Of a DNA stretch of 64,000 nucleotides, positions 8,704-16,158 are shown piece after piece. Each line of letters begins with the position of its first letter. Positions within the stretch are counted from its first letter, which is position 1. The DNA lies in contig NZ_QUAB01000048.1 of assembly GCF_003387575.1 (NCBI RefSeq), positions 124,001-188,000 of the forward strand. Direction: 5' to 3'. Made by a program: the position numbers and the translations under genes. Source of the stretch: Microbacterium bovistercoris (GTDB lineage: Bacteria > Actinomycetota > Actinomycetes > Actinomycetales > Microbacteriaceae). The notes below the pieces were generated by a model, which saw only the letters and a program-made list of their open reading frames with translations, searched no databases and was not told where the DNA came from.

Positions 8704-9147
8704 TCAGGCCGATGCGTCCGCCTGCGAGGCCAGATACGCGTCGGGCCCCACCTCGACGGCGGCGGGCTCCATGAACAGGAACCCGAGGGAGTTGCCGTCG
8801 GGGTCGTCGAGGTCGCGGGAGTACATGAAGCCGTAGTCCTGGGCGGGCTTGGGCTCGACGCCGCCGGCGGCGAGGCCCTTGGCGAGGACGACGTCGACCT
8901 CCTCGCGGGAGTCCATCGAGAACGCGGTCGAGACCTGCAGGGTCTCATTCGGGTCGGCGATCGGCTTGTCGGTGAAGGTCGCGAAGTGCTCGCGGGTGAT
9001 CACCATGAAGTAGATGTCGTCGCTCCACACGATGCAGGCGGCGTTCTCGTCGGTGAACTCGGGGCTGATGTCGCACCCCAGCGCCGTGTAGAACGCCTTG
9101 GCACGCTCGAGGTCGGCGGTGGGCAGGTTGACGAAGACCTTGGTCAT
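8704..9147 (-). CDS. VOC-family (glyoxalase/bleomycin-resistance-like) protein
   Basis: 147 residues with the paired beta-alpha-beta-beta-beta modules of the VOC fold: FVNLPTADLERAKAFYTALG at the start and DPDGNSLGFLFMEP near residues 115-128. Metal-ligand positions are plausible but not certain. Members detoxify or bind small electrophiles. First gene of the operon VOC-HxlR-reductase. GAGGAG precedes the ATG (complement of 9153-9158). The pairing with an HxlR sensor suggests a small stress-response operon. Confidence 0.85.
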   Translation of the reverse strand: MTKVFVNLPTADLERAKAFYTALGCDISPEFTDENAACIVWSDDIYFMVITREHFATFTDKPIADPNETLQVSTAFSMDSREEVDVVLAKGLAAGGVEPKPAQDYGFMYSRDLDDPDGNSLGFLFMEPAAVEVGPDAYLASQADASA

Positions 9148-9175
9148 GATGACTCCTCTGTCAGTGATGATGCAT

Positions 9176-9213
9176 CAAGCTTGCAAAAAACAACCACGCT
9201 TGTCAATAGCAAG
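9176..9213. promoter_or_regulatory. Candidate HxlR operators before the VOC operon
   Basis: Two palindromes lie in an A+T-rich island upstream of the VOC start: CAAGCTTG (9176-9183) and CTTG-N7-CAAG (9199-9213). On the minus strand TTGACA overlaps the second and could be the -35. The paired arrangement suits a dimeric HxlR autoregulator. Confidence 0.5.
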
Positions 9214-9215
9214 TG

Positions 9216-10388
9216 TCACCTCCGGCGCAGACCCACCGCCGCGAACACACCGGCGCCGGCGGTCAGGCCCGCGACGACGGCCAGACCCACGCCCGGCACG
9301 GATGCCGCACCCACCGCTCCGGCGACGAGCGGTCCGCCGGCATCCCCGAGCTCGCGGCCGAGCTCGGCACTGCCCATCGTGCGGCCCATCCGGTCGGCAG
9401 GAGTCGATGCGGCCAGATACGAGAAGGCGACCGGCGTCGCCATCCCGACGCCGGCGCCGACGAGAAGAGCGGATGCCACCAGTCCGGCGATCGCGAACCA
9501 CGAGACGGATGCCGCGAACGCGGCCGCCGCGGCGAGCGCGACGCCCACCGCGATCAGCGCCAGCCCTCCCGCGGCGCCGGCGCGCACCGGCATCCGCCCT
9601 CTGTCGTGCCAGGCGCCGACGAGCGGCTGCGCGACGCTCGAGCACACGGCGAGCACGGTGACCAGCGCCATGCTTCCGATCGTGCCGATGCCGAGCTGCC
9701 GCCCGAGCAGCGGGAGGAAGCCGACCGCGACGGCGAGCGCACCGGTCGACGCGGCCAGCACGAGGGTCGGCAGCAGGAACCCCGGGGCGGTGAGTTCGCG
9801 GCCGAGGTCGGCGAGGGTCACCCGCCTGCGCGGCAGCACCGGCACCGACGGAACGGCGAGCAGCACCCATCCGGCGGCCGCGAGCCCCAGCGCGGCGAGG
9901 GCCCAGAACAGGGCCGGCAGCCCAGACCAGGCGACCAGCACCGCGCCGATCAGCGGTCCGAGCGCGTAGCCGAGGCTCTTCCACGAGCCGTACCGGCCGA
10001 AGTACCTTCCCCTCGACGAGTCGTCCGTCAGGCGCGCGACCGCCGACGACGACGCGGGCGAGAACGCGGATGCCGCGGCCCCCTGCCCGAACCGCGCCAC
10101 GATCAGTCCGACCGTGCCGGGGAGCAGCGCGCCCACCACCGAGAACGCGGCGAAGGCGAGCAGCCCGCCGACGATCACCGGTCGCACGCCGATCCGGTCG
10201 CTGAGTGCGCCGAAGACCGGCTTCAGCAGCACCTCGGCGAGGTCGTACAGCGCGAGCGTCAGCCCGAACGCCAGCAGCGTCCAGCCGATGTCCCCGGTCT
10301 CGGCGCCGAGCGCCGCCGCGATGCCGTGCGCCCCGAAGGCGGTGGTGAAGCCGGCGAGATACAGGGGCGCGAGCCGCGGTCTGGTCAC
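9216..10388 (-). CDS. MFS drug-resistance-type transporter
   Basis: 390 residues with about 12 hydrophobic segments and the MFS motif-A variant GALSDRIGVRPVIVGG between the second and third helices, plus GRYFGRYGSWKSLGYALGP in the middle. An efflux role is likely, substrate unknown. I use the GTG at 10388. The alternative ATG at 10409 falls inside the conserved operator shared with the divergent histidine kinase, and the seven extra residues show no homology. Divergent from the two-component system with a 72-base gap, so the response regulator may control it too. Confidence 0.8.
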   Translation of the reverse strand: MTRPRLAPLYLAGFTTAFGAHGIAAALGAETGDIGWTLLAFGLTLALYDLAEVLLKPVFGALSDRIGVRPVIVGGLLAFAAFSVVGALLPGTVGLIVARFGQGAAASAFSPASSSAVARLTDDSSRGRYFGRYGSWKSLGYALGPLIGAVLVAWSGLPALFWALAALGLAAAGWVLLAVPSVPVLPRRRVTLADLGRELTAPGFLLPTLVLAASTGALAVAVGFLPLLGRQLGIGTIGSMALVTVLAVCSSVAQPLVGAWHDRGRMPVRAGAAGGLALIAVGVALAAAAAFAASVSWFAIAGLVASALLVGAGVGMATPVAFSYLAASTPADRMGRTMGSAELGRELGDAGGPLVAGAVGAASVPGVGLAVVAGLTAGAGVFAAVGLRRR

Positions 10389-10405
10389 GCTCGATTCTCG
10401 CACCG

Positions 10406-10427
10406 GCATCCGCCTCGCGGGGGATGC
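10406..10427. promoter_or_regulatory. Conserved palindromic element before the histidine kinase
   Basis: GCATCC-N10-GGATGC with a C/G-rich centre, 20 bases before a TAGCGT -10 hexamer (10448-10453). It is identical at 20 of 22 positions to 13184-13205, where the spacing to TAGCGT is also exactly 20. Centred about 44 bases before the start codon, the typical place for an activator. Candidate binding site of the response regulator encoded at 11705. Confidence 0.6.
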
Positions 10428-10460
10428 TGCACGACCGGCATCCCCCCTAGCGTGGGAACC

Positions 10461-11708
10461 ATGTCGTTCACCCGAACCCCCTCAGAGCGCAACCGGCGCG
10501 GCGACCTGCTGCTCGCCGGCGTGCTGTTCGTCGGCGGAATCCTCAGCGCCGCGCTGAGCTCCATCGCCGGGATCTACGGCGACGCGCAGGCCGATCTCTG
10601 GACTGCGCTCCCGTACGTCGTGATCGTCACCGCTCCGCTCGCCCTGCGCCGCCGGTATCCGGCCACCGTCGCGATCGTCGTCTCGGTCGCGTACTTCGTC
10701 GCCGTCACGCTGCGCATCCCCGAGATGTACGTCGGCAACATCGCCATGTTCATCGCGCTCTACACGGTCGGCGCGTGGATGAACGATCGGCGCGGCGCCG
10801 TGTACGTGCGCGTGGGCATCATCCTCGGCATGTTCGTCTGGCTGATCATCGTGATGTACCGCGACGCCATCCAGGAGGCCGAGAAGGCGGATGTCGCGGC
10901 CGGCCTGTTCTCGCCCTACGTGGCGATGATGATGCTGAACCTGCTCGTGAACGTGCTCTACTTCGGCGGGGCGTACTACTTCGGCGAGCGGTCCTGGCTG
11001 GCCGCGCAGGAGCGCGACACCCTCGCCCGCCGCACCGCGGAGCTCGAGGCCGAGCGGGAGGTCTCCGCCGCGCAGGCCGTCGCGCTGGACAGGGTGCGGA
11101 TCGCCCGCGAGCTGCACGACGTCGTCGCGCACCACGTCTCCGTGATGGGCGTGCAGGCGGGGGCCGCCCGGCTGCTGGTCGACCAGGACCCCGAACAGGC
11201 GAAGCGGATTCTCGGAGGAATCGAAGAGGCGTCCCGGGCCGCGATCGGCGACTTCCGGCAGCTGCTGGAGACCCTGCGCGCCCCCGGCGGCGAGACCGAC
11301 GACCCCGCGTCCACCCACACGCTGGACGACATCGCGCAGCTCGCCTCGTCGTCGACGGATGCCGGGCTCCCGACCGCGTACACGGTCATCGGCGACCCCG
11401 TCGACGTGCCCGACGTGGTGTCCGTGAATCTGTACCGGATCGCCCAGGAGGCGCTCACGAACGCACGACGGCACGCCGGCGTCGGCGCGACGGCCGACGT
11501 GCGCGTGCGGTACGAACCGGATGCCGTGGAGCTGGAGGTCGTCAACACCGGACGCACGATCACCGCCCTGCGCCCGGGTCTCGGCCAGCTCGGCATGCGC
11601 GAGCGCGCGCACGCCTCGGGCGGCACGATCGAGCTCGCCCCTCGCCCGCAGGGCGGATTCCGGGTACGGGCGAACGTGCCGCTGCGAGTGCTGGAGGGGA
11701 CGCGATGA
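10461..11708 (+). CDS. Sensor histidine kinase, DesK/NarX type
   Basis: 415 residues. About five or six membrane segments fill the first 190 residues. A short coiled linker follows, then a HisKA_3 dimerisation domain with the phospho-acceptor in RELHDVVAHHVS (His219). The HATPase domain shows the N-box-like YRIAQEALTNARRHA and GLGQLGMRERA. No extracellular sensor domain is evident, so it probably senses membrane stress or an intramembrane ligand, as family members near ABC exporters do. TAGCGT ends seven bases before the ATG, implying a leaderless transcript. Coupled to the response regulator by ATGA. Confidence 0.92.
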   Translation: MSFTRTPSERNRRGDLLLAGVLFVGGILSAALSSIAGIYGDAQADLWTALPYVVIVTAPLALRRRYPATVAIVVSVAYFVAVTLRIPEMYVGNIAMFIALYTVGAWMNDRRGAVYVRVGIILGMFVWLIIVMYRDAIQEAEKADVAAGLFSPYVAMMMLNLLVNVLYFGGAYYFGERSWLAAQERDTLARRTAELEAEREVSAAQAVALDRVRIARELHDVVAHHVSVMGVQAGAARLLVDQDPEQAKRILGGIEEASRAAIGDFRQLLETLRAPGGETDDPASTHTLDDIAQLASSSTDAGLPTAYTVIGDPVDVPDVVSVNLYRIAQEALTNARRHAGVGATADVRVRYEPDAVELEVVNTGRTITALRPGLGQLGMRERAHASGGTIELAPRPQGGFRVRANVPLRVLEGTR

Positions 11709-12385
11709 TCCGGGTGCTCCTGGTCGACGACCACGCCATGCTGCGTGCGGGGTTCCGCACGATCCTCGGCACGCAGCCCGACATCGAGGTCGTGGGAGAG
11801 GCGTCTACCGGCGCCGAGGCCGTCACCGCGGCATCCGCTCTGCAGCCCGACGTGATCACGATGGACGTGCAGATGCCCGACATGGACGGCCTCGAAGCGA
11901 CGCGCCGCATCGTCGCCGATCCGGCCGTGGCATCCGCCGTCGTGATCGTGACGACCTTCGATCGCGACGACTACCTCTTCGACGCGCTGGATGCCGGCGC
12001 GAGCGGATTCCTGCTGAAGAACGCCGGTCCCGAGGAGCTGCTCACCGCCGTGCGCGCGCTCGCCGCCGGCGACGGAATGCTCGCGCCCGAGGTGACCCGA
12101 CGCGTGCTGACCCGGTTCTCGCACGCCCCGACAGGCTCCGCCACCCCGGCAGGGCCGGGCCCTGTGCGCGTGGTGGACACCCGCGTCCTCGCCGAGCCGC
12201 TCACCGAGCGCGAGGCCGAGGTGCTGGCCCTGATGGCGGATGCCCGCAGCAACGGCGAGATCGCGACGGCGCTGTACATCGGTGAGGCGACCGTGAAGAC
12301 GCACGTGTCGCGCATCCTGCAGAAGCTCGGCGCCCGCGATCGCGTGCAGGCCGTCGTGCTCGCGCACCGGCACGGGCTGACGTAA
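11705..12385 (+). CDS. NarL/DesR-type response regulator
   Basis: 226 residues: a receiver domain with DDHAMLRAGFR and phospho-acceptor Asp54 in TMDVQMPDMDG, a Lys in FLLKNAGPEE, then a Pro/Gly-rich linker and a LuxR-type HTH (LTEREAEVLALMADARSNGE, ATVKTHVSRILQKLG). Partner of the preceding kinase. Its probable targets are its own operon and the ABC exporter at 13.2 kb, because both promoters carry the same palindrome at the same distance from the -10. Confidence 0.93.
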   Translation: MIRVLLVDDHAMLRAGFRTILGTQPDIEVVGEASTGAEAVTAASALQPDVITMDVQMPDMDGLEATRRIVADPAVASAVVIVTTFDRDDYLFDALDAGASGFLLKNAGPEELLTAVRALAAGDGMLAPEVTRRVLTRFSHAPTGSATPAGPGPVRVVDTRVLAEPLTEREAEVLALMADARSNGEIATALYIGEATVKTHVSRILQKLGARDRVQAVVLAHRHGLT

Positions 12386-12460
12386 GGCAGAGTCTCGATT
12401 CCCTTACTCTTGACCATTGCCCTTTCCGGGTTCATGCTTGAAAGACAGGAAGGAGCAGTC

Positions 12461-12736
12461 ATGCCCAGCGCCACCATGACAAGCAAAGGCCAGTTCACGA
12501 TGCCGAAGGAGATCCGGGATGATCTCCGCCTGGTCGCGGGATCCAAGGTGATGTTCGTCAAACTGCCCAGCGGCGAGTACGCGCTGTCGCCACGAACCGG
12601 CACAGTCGACGATTTCCTCGGAATGCTGCACGACCCGAATCGGCCCACGATGACGATCGAAGAGATGAATGAGGCCATCGCCGAGGGTGGGGCGGCCAGC
12701 GGCATGCGCGGAATCGAGACCCGGAGCTCCGAGTGA
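12461..12736 (+). CDS. AbrB/MazE-type antitoxin (VapB-like)
   Basis: 91 residues with an N-terminal SpoVT/AbrB DNA-binding fold: TSKGQFTMPKEIRDDLRLVAG, residues 6-26. A short acidic C-terminus is expected to wrap the toxin. The ATG at 12461 follows an AGGAAGGAG ribosome site (about 12447-12455); an earlier in-frame ATG lacks one. The stop overlaps the GTG of the PIN gene, as in toxin-antitoxin operons. The upstream 75 bases are A+T-richer than the surroundings. The pair sits between a two-component system and its probable target exporter, which suggests insertion. Confidence 0.85.
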   Translation: MPSATMTSKGQFTMPKEIRDDLRLVAGSKVMFVKLPSGEYALSPRTGTVDDFLGMLHDPNRPTMTIEEMNEAIAEGGAASGMRGIETRSSE

Positions 12737-13149
12737 ATGCCAACGAGCTCGAGCTCATCGGCATCGACACCAACGTGATCCTGCGCGCAGTCTTGCGCGA
12801 TGACCCCCGGCAGTCAGCGGCCGCCGATGAGTTCTTCCGCGGGCTCGGTCCGAACCGCCGAGGATTCATCACGCAGCTCACGCTCGCGGAGGTCTACTGG
12901 GTGCTGTCGCGCACGGCGAGCCTGTCACGCGAGGAGAGCCTCGAGGTGATCCGACGGCTCATGCGCACCGAGGTCCTCGAATTCGACGACGGCGAATCGG
13001 TCGTCGAAGCGCTGCAGCTCGCCGCCGAGGGCGCAGATTTCGCCGACGCACTCATCAACGCGACGATGCGGATGTTCGGGACGACCGACACGTTCACATT
13101 CGACCGGGGCGCATCCCGTCGCCTCGGCTGGCGCCTGCTCGACGCCTGA
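12733..13149 (+). CDS. PIN-domain toxin (VapC-like ribonuclease)
   Basis: 138 residues of the PIN fold. Acidic active-site candidates are Asp12 (IGIDTNVILRAVLRD), a central Glu in LTLAEVYWVLSR, and Asp residues in GADFADALIN and TFTFDRGASR. VapC proteins cleave tRNA or rRNA; the target here is unknown. Start is GTG overlapping the antitoxin stop (GTGA). Toxin and antitoxin would normally autorepress through the AbrB-fold partner. Confidence 0.87.
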   Translation: MNANELELIGIDTNVILRAVLRDDPRQSAAADEFFRGLGPNRRGFITQLTLAEVYWVLSRTASLSREESLEVIRRLMRTEVLEFDDGESVVEALQLAAEGADFADALINATMRMFGTTDTFTFDRGASRRLGWRLLDA

Positions 13150-13183
13150 CCCGGCGCCGTTCCCCCGGCAGGCGGATGCCGCA

Positions 13184-13205
13184 GTATCCGCCGCGCGGGG
13201 GATGC
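13184..13205. promoter_or_regulatory. Second copy of the palindromic element, before the ABC exporter
   Basis: GTATCC-N10-GGATGC differs from the kinase-promoter element at two of 22 positions. It lies 20 bases before TAGCGT (13226-13231), which ends six bases before the ATG at 13238. Together with 10406-10427 it suggests that the two-component system controls this exporter. Confidence 0.6.
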
Positions 13206-13237
13206 CCGGCGGCAGCCGCCGTCAATAGCGTTGAGGC

Positions 13238-14134
13238 ATGCGAACAGGAACGCTCCATCTCGAGGGCATCACCAAGAGCTACGGCTCGCGGCGCGTGCTC
13301 GACGACATCGGCTTCGACGTCGCCCCCGGGCGGCTCACCGGCTTCGTCGGCGGCAACGGCGCGGGGAAGACCACCACGATGCGCATCATCCTCGGTGTGC
13401 TCGCCCCGGACGGCGGCACCGTATCGCTGGGAGGAGCGCCCGTCTCGACCGCCGACCGGCGCGGTTTCGGTTACATGCCCGAGGAGCGCGGGCTGTACCC
13501 CAAGATGAAGGTGCTCGAGCAGGTCGTCTACCTCGCCCGGCTGCACGGCTTCGACAAGGCGGATGCCACGGCCCGCGCCACCGCGCTGCTGACCGAGCTC
13601 GGCCTGGGAGAGCGCCTGAACGATCTCATCGAGTCGCTCTCGCTGGGCAATCAGCAGCGCGCTCAGATCGCCGCCGCCCTCGTGCACGATCCCGAGGTGC
13701 TCATCCTCGACGAGCCGTTCTCGGGTCTGGACCCGCTCGCGGTCGACGTCGTCGCCGGAGTCCTGCAGGCGCGCGCGGCGCAGGGCGCCGCCATCCTGTT
13801 CTCCTCCCACCAGCTCGATGTGGTCGAGCGGCTCTGCGACGACCTCGTCATCATCGCGGGCGGCACCATCCGCGCGGCCGGCTCCCGCGACGCTCTGCGC
13901 GCCGCGCACTCCGCGCCGCGCTACGAGCTCGCCACCTCGGCGGATGCCGGATGGCTGCGCGCCGAGCCCGGCGTCACCGTCGTCGACTTCGAGGGCGGCG
14001 ACGCCGTGTTCGACGTCGACAGCGCGGAGACCGCACAGCGCGTACTGCGCACCGCCGTCGAGCGCGGTGCGGTCACGAGCTTCACGCCGCAGCATCCGTC
14101 TCTCGCCCAGATCTTCAAGGAGGTCATCTCATGA
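13238..14134 (+). CDS. ABC transporter ATP-binding protein (NatA-like)
   Basis: 298 residues. Walker A GGNGAGKTT (near residue 40), a signature-like SLGNQQRAQIAAALVHDPEV followed by Walker B LILDEPFSGLDP, and the H-loop in FSSHQLDVVERL. The C-terminal 80 residues are the regulatory domain seen in NatA/BcrA-type exporters. Partner of the permease encoded next, with an ATGA overlap. Probably leaderless. Substrate unknown; homologues export sodium, peptides or drugs. Confidence 0.9.
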   Translation: MRTGTLHLEGITKSYGSRRVLDDIGFDVAPGRLTGFVGGNGAGKTTTMRIILGVLAPDGGTVSLGGAPVSTADRRGFGYMPEERGLYPKMKVLEQVVYLARLHGFDKADATARATALLTELGLGERLNDLIESLSLGNQQRAQIAAALVHDPEVLILDEPFSGLDPLAVDVVAGVLQARAAQGAAILFSSHQLDVVERLCDDLVIIAGGTIRAAGSRDALRAAHSAPRYELATSADAGWLRAEPGVTVVDFEGGDAVFDVDSAETAQRVLRTAVERGAVTSFTPQHPSLAQIFKEVIS

Positions 14135-15222
14135 GCACCCCCGCACCGGCATCCACGACATCCGCCGTCTGGCTCGTCGCCGAGCGCGAGATCTCGTCGA
14201 AGCTGCGCAGCAAGGCGTTCATGATCTCGACCGGCATCCTGCTGCTGATCGCGCTCGCGGGCGTGCTGATCGGCGGATTCGCGAGCAAGTCGCCCACTCC
14301 CGACGAGATCGCCGTGACTTCGCAGACCTCGGCCGTCGTCTCCGCCCTGCCGAACGTGAAGGTCGTCGAGGTGGCGGATCGCGCCGAGGCCGAGAAGCTG
14401 GTGAAGGCCGACGAGGTCAAGGCCGCGGTCGTGCCCGGTGAGGACGACGGCTTCGGCTTCGTGGTGCTGGCCAGGCAGGACGCCCCGCAGTCGCTCGTCG
14501 GCGCGCTGTCGAAGTCCCCGCAGGTCGTGATCCTGGAACCGGCCGGGACCAACCCCCTGATCCGCTACCTGGTGGCGATCGGGTTCGGCGTGATCTTCCT
14601 GATGGCGGCGTCCACGTTCGGCGGCACGATCGCGCAGAGCGTGGTGGAGGAGAAGTCCACCCGTGTCGTGGAGCTGCTGATCTCGGCCATCCCGACCCGC
14701 GCGCTGCTTGCCGGCAAGGTGATCGGCAATACCGTGCTCGCCATGGCGCAGATCCTGCTGCTCGCGGCGATCGCCGTCGTCGGGCTGATCATCACCGGGC
14801 AGAACGAGGTGCTCGGCGGCATCGGCGCGCCGATCCTGTGGTTCGCGGTGTTCTTCCTGTTCGGGTTCGTCCTGCTGGCCTCGCTCTACGCCGCTGCAGC
14901 CTCGATGGTCTCGCGACAGGAGGACATCGGCTCGACGACCATGCCGCTGATCATGCTGGTGATGGCGCCGTACTTCCTGGTGATCTTCTTCAACGACAAC
15001 CCCGTGGTGATGACGGTCCTGTCCTACGTGCCGTTCTCGGCCCCGGTGGCGATGCCGGTGCGGCTGTTCGTCGGCGAGGCGCAGTGGTGGGAGCCGCTGC
15101 TCTCGCTCGTGATCCTGATCGCGACGTGCATCGCCGCGATCCTCGTCGCCGCGAAGATCTATGAGAACTCGCTGCTGCGGATGGGGGCACGCGTGAAGCT
15201 CGGGGAGGCCCTTCGGGGCTGA
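14131..15222 (+). CDS. ABC-2 type permease (NatB-like)
   Basis: 363 residues. One N-terminal membrane helix (AFMISTGILLLIALAGVLIG), a large extracytoplasmic segment with SQTSAVVSALPNVKVVEVAD, then about five helices, including ALLAGKVIGNTVLAMAQILLL. This matches the ABC-2/NatB layout. Starts on the ATGA overlap with its ATPase; AAGGAGG upstream (about 14115-14123) supports this start. Forms a two-gene exporter likely induced by the neighbouring two-component system. Confidence 0.9.
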   Translation: MSTPAPASTTSAVWLVAEREISSKLRSKAFMISTGILLLIALAGVLIGGFASKSPTPDEIAVTSQTSAVVSALPNVKVVEVADRAEAEKLVKADEVKAAVVPGEDDGFGFVVLARQDAPQSLVGALSKSPQVVILEPAGTNPLIRYLVAIGFGVIFLMAASTFGGTIAQSVVEEKSTRVVELLISAIPTRALLAGKVIGNTVLAMAQILLLAAIAVVGLIITGQNEVLGGIGAPILWFAVFFLFGFVLLASLYAAAASMVSRQEDIGSTTMPLIMLVMAPYFLVIFFNDNPVVMTVLSYVPFSAPVAMPVRLFVGEAQWWEPLLSLVILIATCIAAILVAAKIYENSLLRMGARVKLGEALRG

Positions 15223-15239
15223 TCCGGGCGACCGGAGGA

Positions 15240-15272
15240 CGGATGCCCCGGAGCGCTGCTCCGGGGCATCCG
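15240..15272 (+). terminator. Terminator after the ABC exporter
   Basis: A perfect 15-base-pair stem, CGGATGCCCCGGAGC (15240-15254) with 15258-15272, and a GCT loop, 18 bases after the stop. Both arms carry GGATGCC/GGCATCC. No T-run. Confidence 0.8.
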
Positions 15273-15369
15273 CATGTCCAGCTCGGAATATCCATTCAGC
15301 CGCATGGGTTACAGTGTGCTGAGCGCGGACAAGGGGGTACCGCGGAGATCGCCACCCCGAAGGACCCCG

Positions 15370-15957
15370 ATGACCACCGCCACCGCCGACCGCACCGCAC
15401 CCACCGAGCACCCCGTCCTCGACGTGCTCGCCGATCGCTGGAGCCCCCGCGCCTTCGACGCCACCGCCCCGATCGACGAGGGCAAGCTGGCGTCGGCGCT
15501 CGAGGCGGCCCGCTGGACGCCGTCCGCCAACAACACCCAGCCCTGGCGCTTCATCGTCGCGCGCCGCGGCACGGCGCTGCACGAGCAGATCCACGCCGCC
15601 TTGATGGGGTTCAACCAGGCATGGGCCGGCAACGCCGCAGTGCTGCTCGTCGCCGTCGCCGAGACCGCCGACGCGCAGGGCACCCCGATCCCCCACGCGG
15701 TCTACGACCTCGGTCAGGCCGTCGCGCACCTCTCGGTGCAGGCCCACCACGACGGTCTCGTCGTGCACCAGATGAGCGGCTTCGTCGCCGAGCAGATCCG
15801 CGAGTTCGCGGACCTCGAGGAGCGCTTCGCGCCCACCACCGTGATCGCCCTCGGCGAGTTCGGCGACGTGAGCGCGCTGCCCGAGCCGCTGCAGGAGCGC
15901 GAGGTCGCCCCGCGCGTGCGTCGCCCGCTCGACGAGACGGTGCTGCTCAGCGCCTGA
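15370..15957 (+). CDS. Nitroreductase-family protein
   Basis: 195 residues with the FMN-binding features of small nitroreductases: RWSPRAFD near residue 22, ARWTPSANNTQPWRF (residues 49-63), the central AWAGNAAVLLV and a C-terminal RVRRPLDE. Reduces nitro groups, quinones or similar with NAD(P)H; physiological substrate unknown. The ATG at 15370 is where homology begins. The 100 bases upstream contain a plausible TACAGT -10 and no clear ribosome site. Monocistronic, bounded by hairpins on both sides. Confidence 0.88.
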   Translation: MTTATADRTAPTEHPVLDVLADRWSPRAFDATAPIDEGKLASALEAARWTPSANNTQPWRFIVARRGTALHEQIHAALMGFNQAWAGNAAVLLVAVAETADAQGTPIPHAVYDLGQAVAHLSVQAHHDGLVVHQMSGFVAEQIREFADLEERFAPTTVIALGEFGDVSALPEPLQEREVAPRVRRPLDETVLLSA

Positions 15958-15970
15958 CCCCTGTGCACCC

Positions 15971-16004
15971 CGGATGCCGCGGCCGTGATCGGTCGCGGCA
16001 TCCG
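15971..16004. terminator. Bidirectional terminator between nitroreductase and MetS
   Basis: CGGATGCCGCG (15971-15981) pairs with CGCGGCATCCG (15994-16004) around a 12-base loop. It lies between convergent genes and is built from the inverted GGATGCC pair. Confidence 0.7.
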
Positions 16005-16023
16005 TCGTCTGTGCTGCGACGCC

Positions 16024-16158
16024 TCAGAGTTCGACCGGGGGCGACGGTTCGTCCTCGGCGACCTCGGGGTGCCGCACGAGGTTGACGATCGCCCCGACCA
16101 GGCCGCCCCAGATCGTCAGCGTGGCGATGATCATCATCACGACGGCGGTGGGGGTCAT
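16024..16158 (-). CDS. MetS-type small subunit of the sodium symporter
   Basis: A 44-residue microprotein: MTPTAVVMMIIATLTIWGG leads into one membrane helix (about residues 5-28), followed by a short polar, acidic tail (EVAEDEPSPP). The ATG overlaps the symporter stop (ATGA). Size, topology and position match the MetS small subunit that follows NSS-family MetP transporters in actinobacteria (Corynebacterium MetPS). There MetS is needed for methionine/alanine uptake. It is too short for usual gene-calling thresholds. Confidence 0.85.
   Translation of the reverse strand: MTPTAVVMMIIATLTIWGGLVGAIVNLVRHPEVAEDEPSPPVEL

Noticed and set aside
8703..8948. An N-terminal extension of the HxlR regulator of 82 residues.
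   Set aside because: It overlaps the VOC gene in another frame and is Ser/Pro/Arg low complexity. The ATG at 8702 starts the recognised winged-helix domain.
15330..15365. A GGGGGTACCGCGGAG stretch resembling the T-box antiterminator sequence before the nitroreductase gene.
   Set aside because: The likely start of transcription is only about 15 bases upstream, so there is no room for Stem I, and the gene is not an aminoacyl-tRNA synthetase or amino-acid gene. A chance match.
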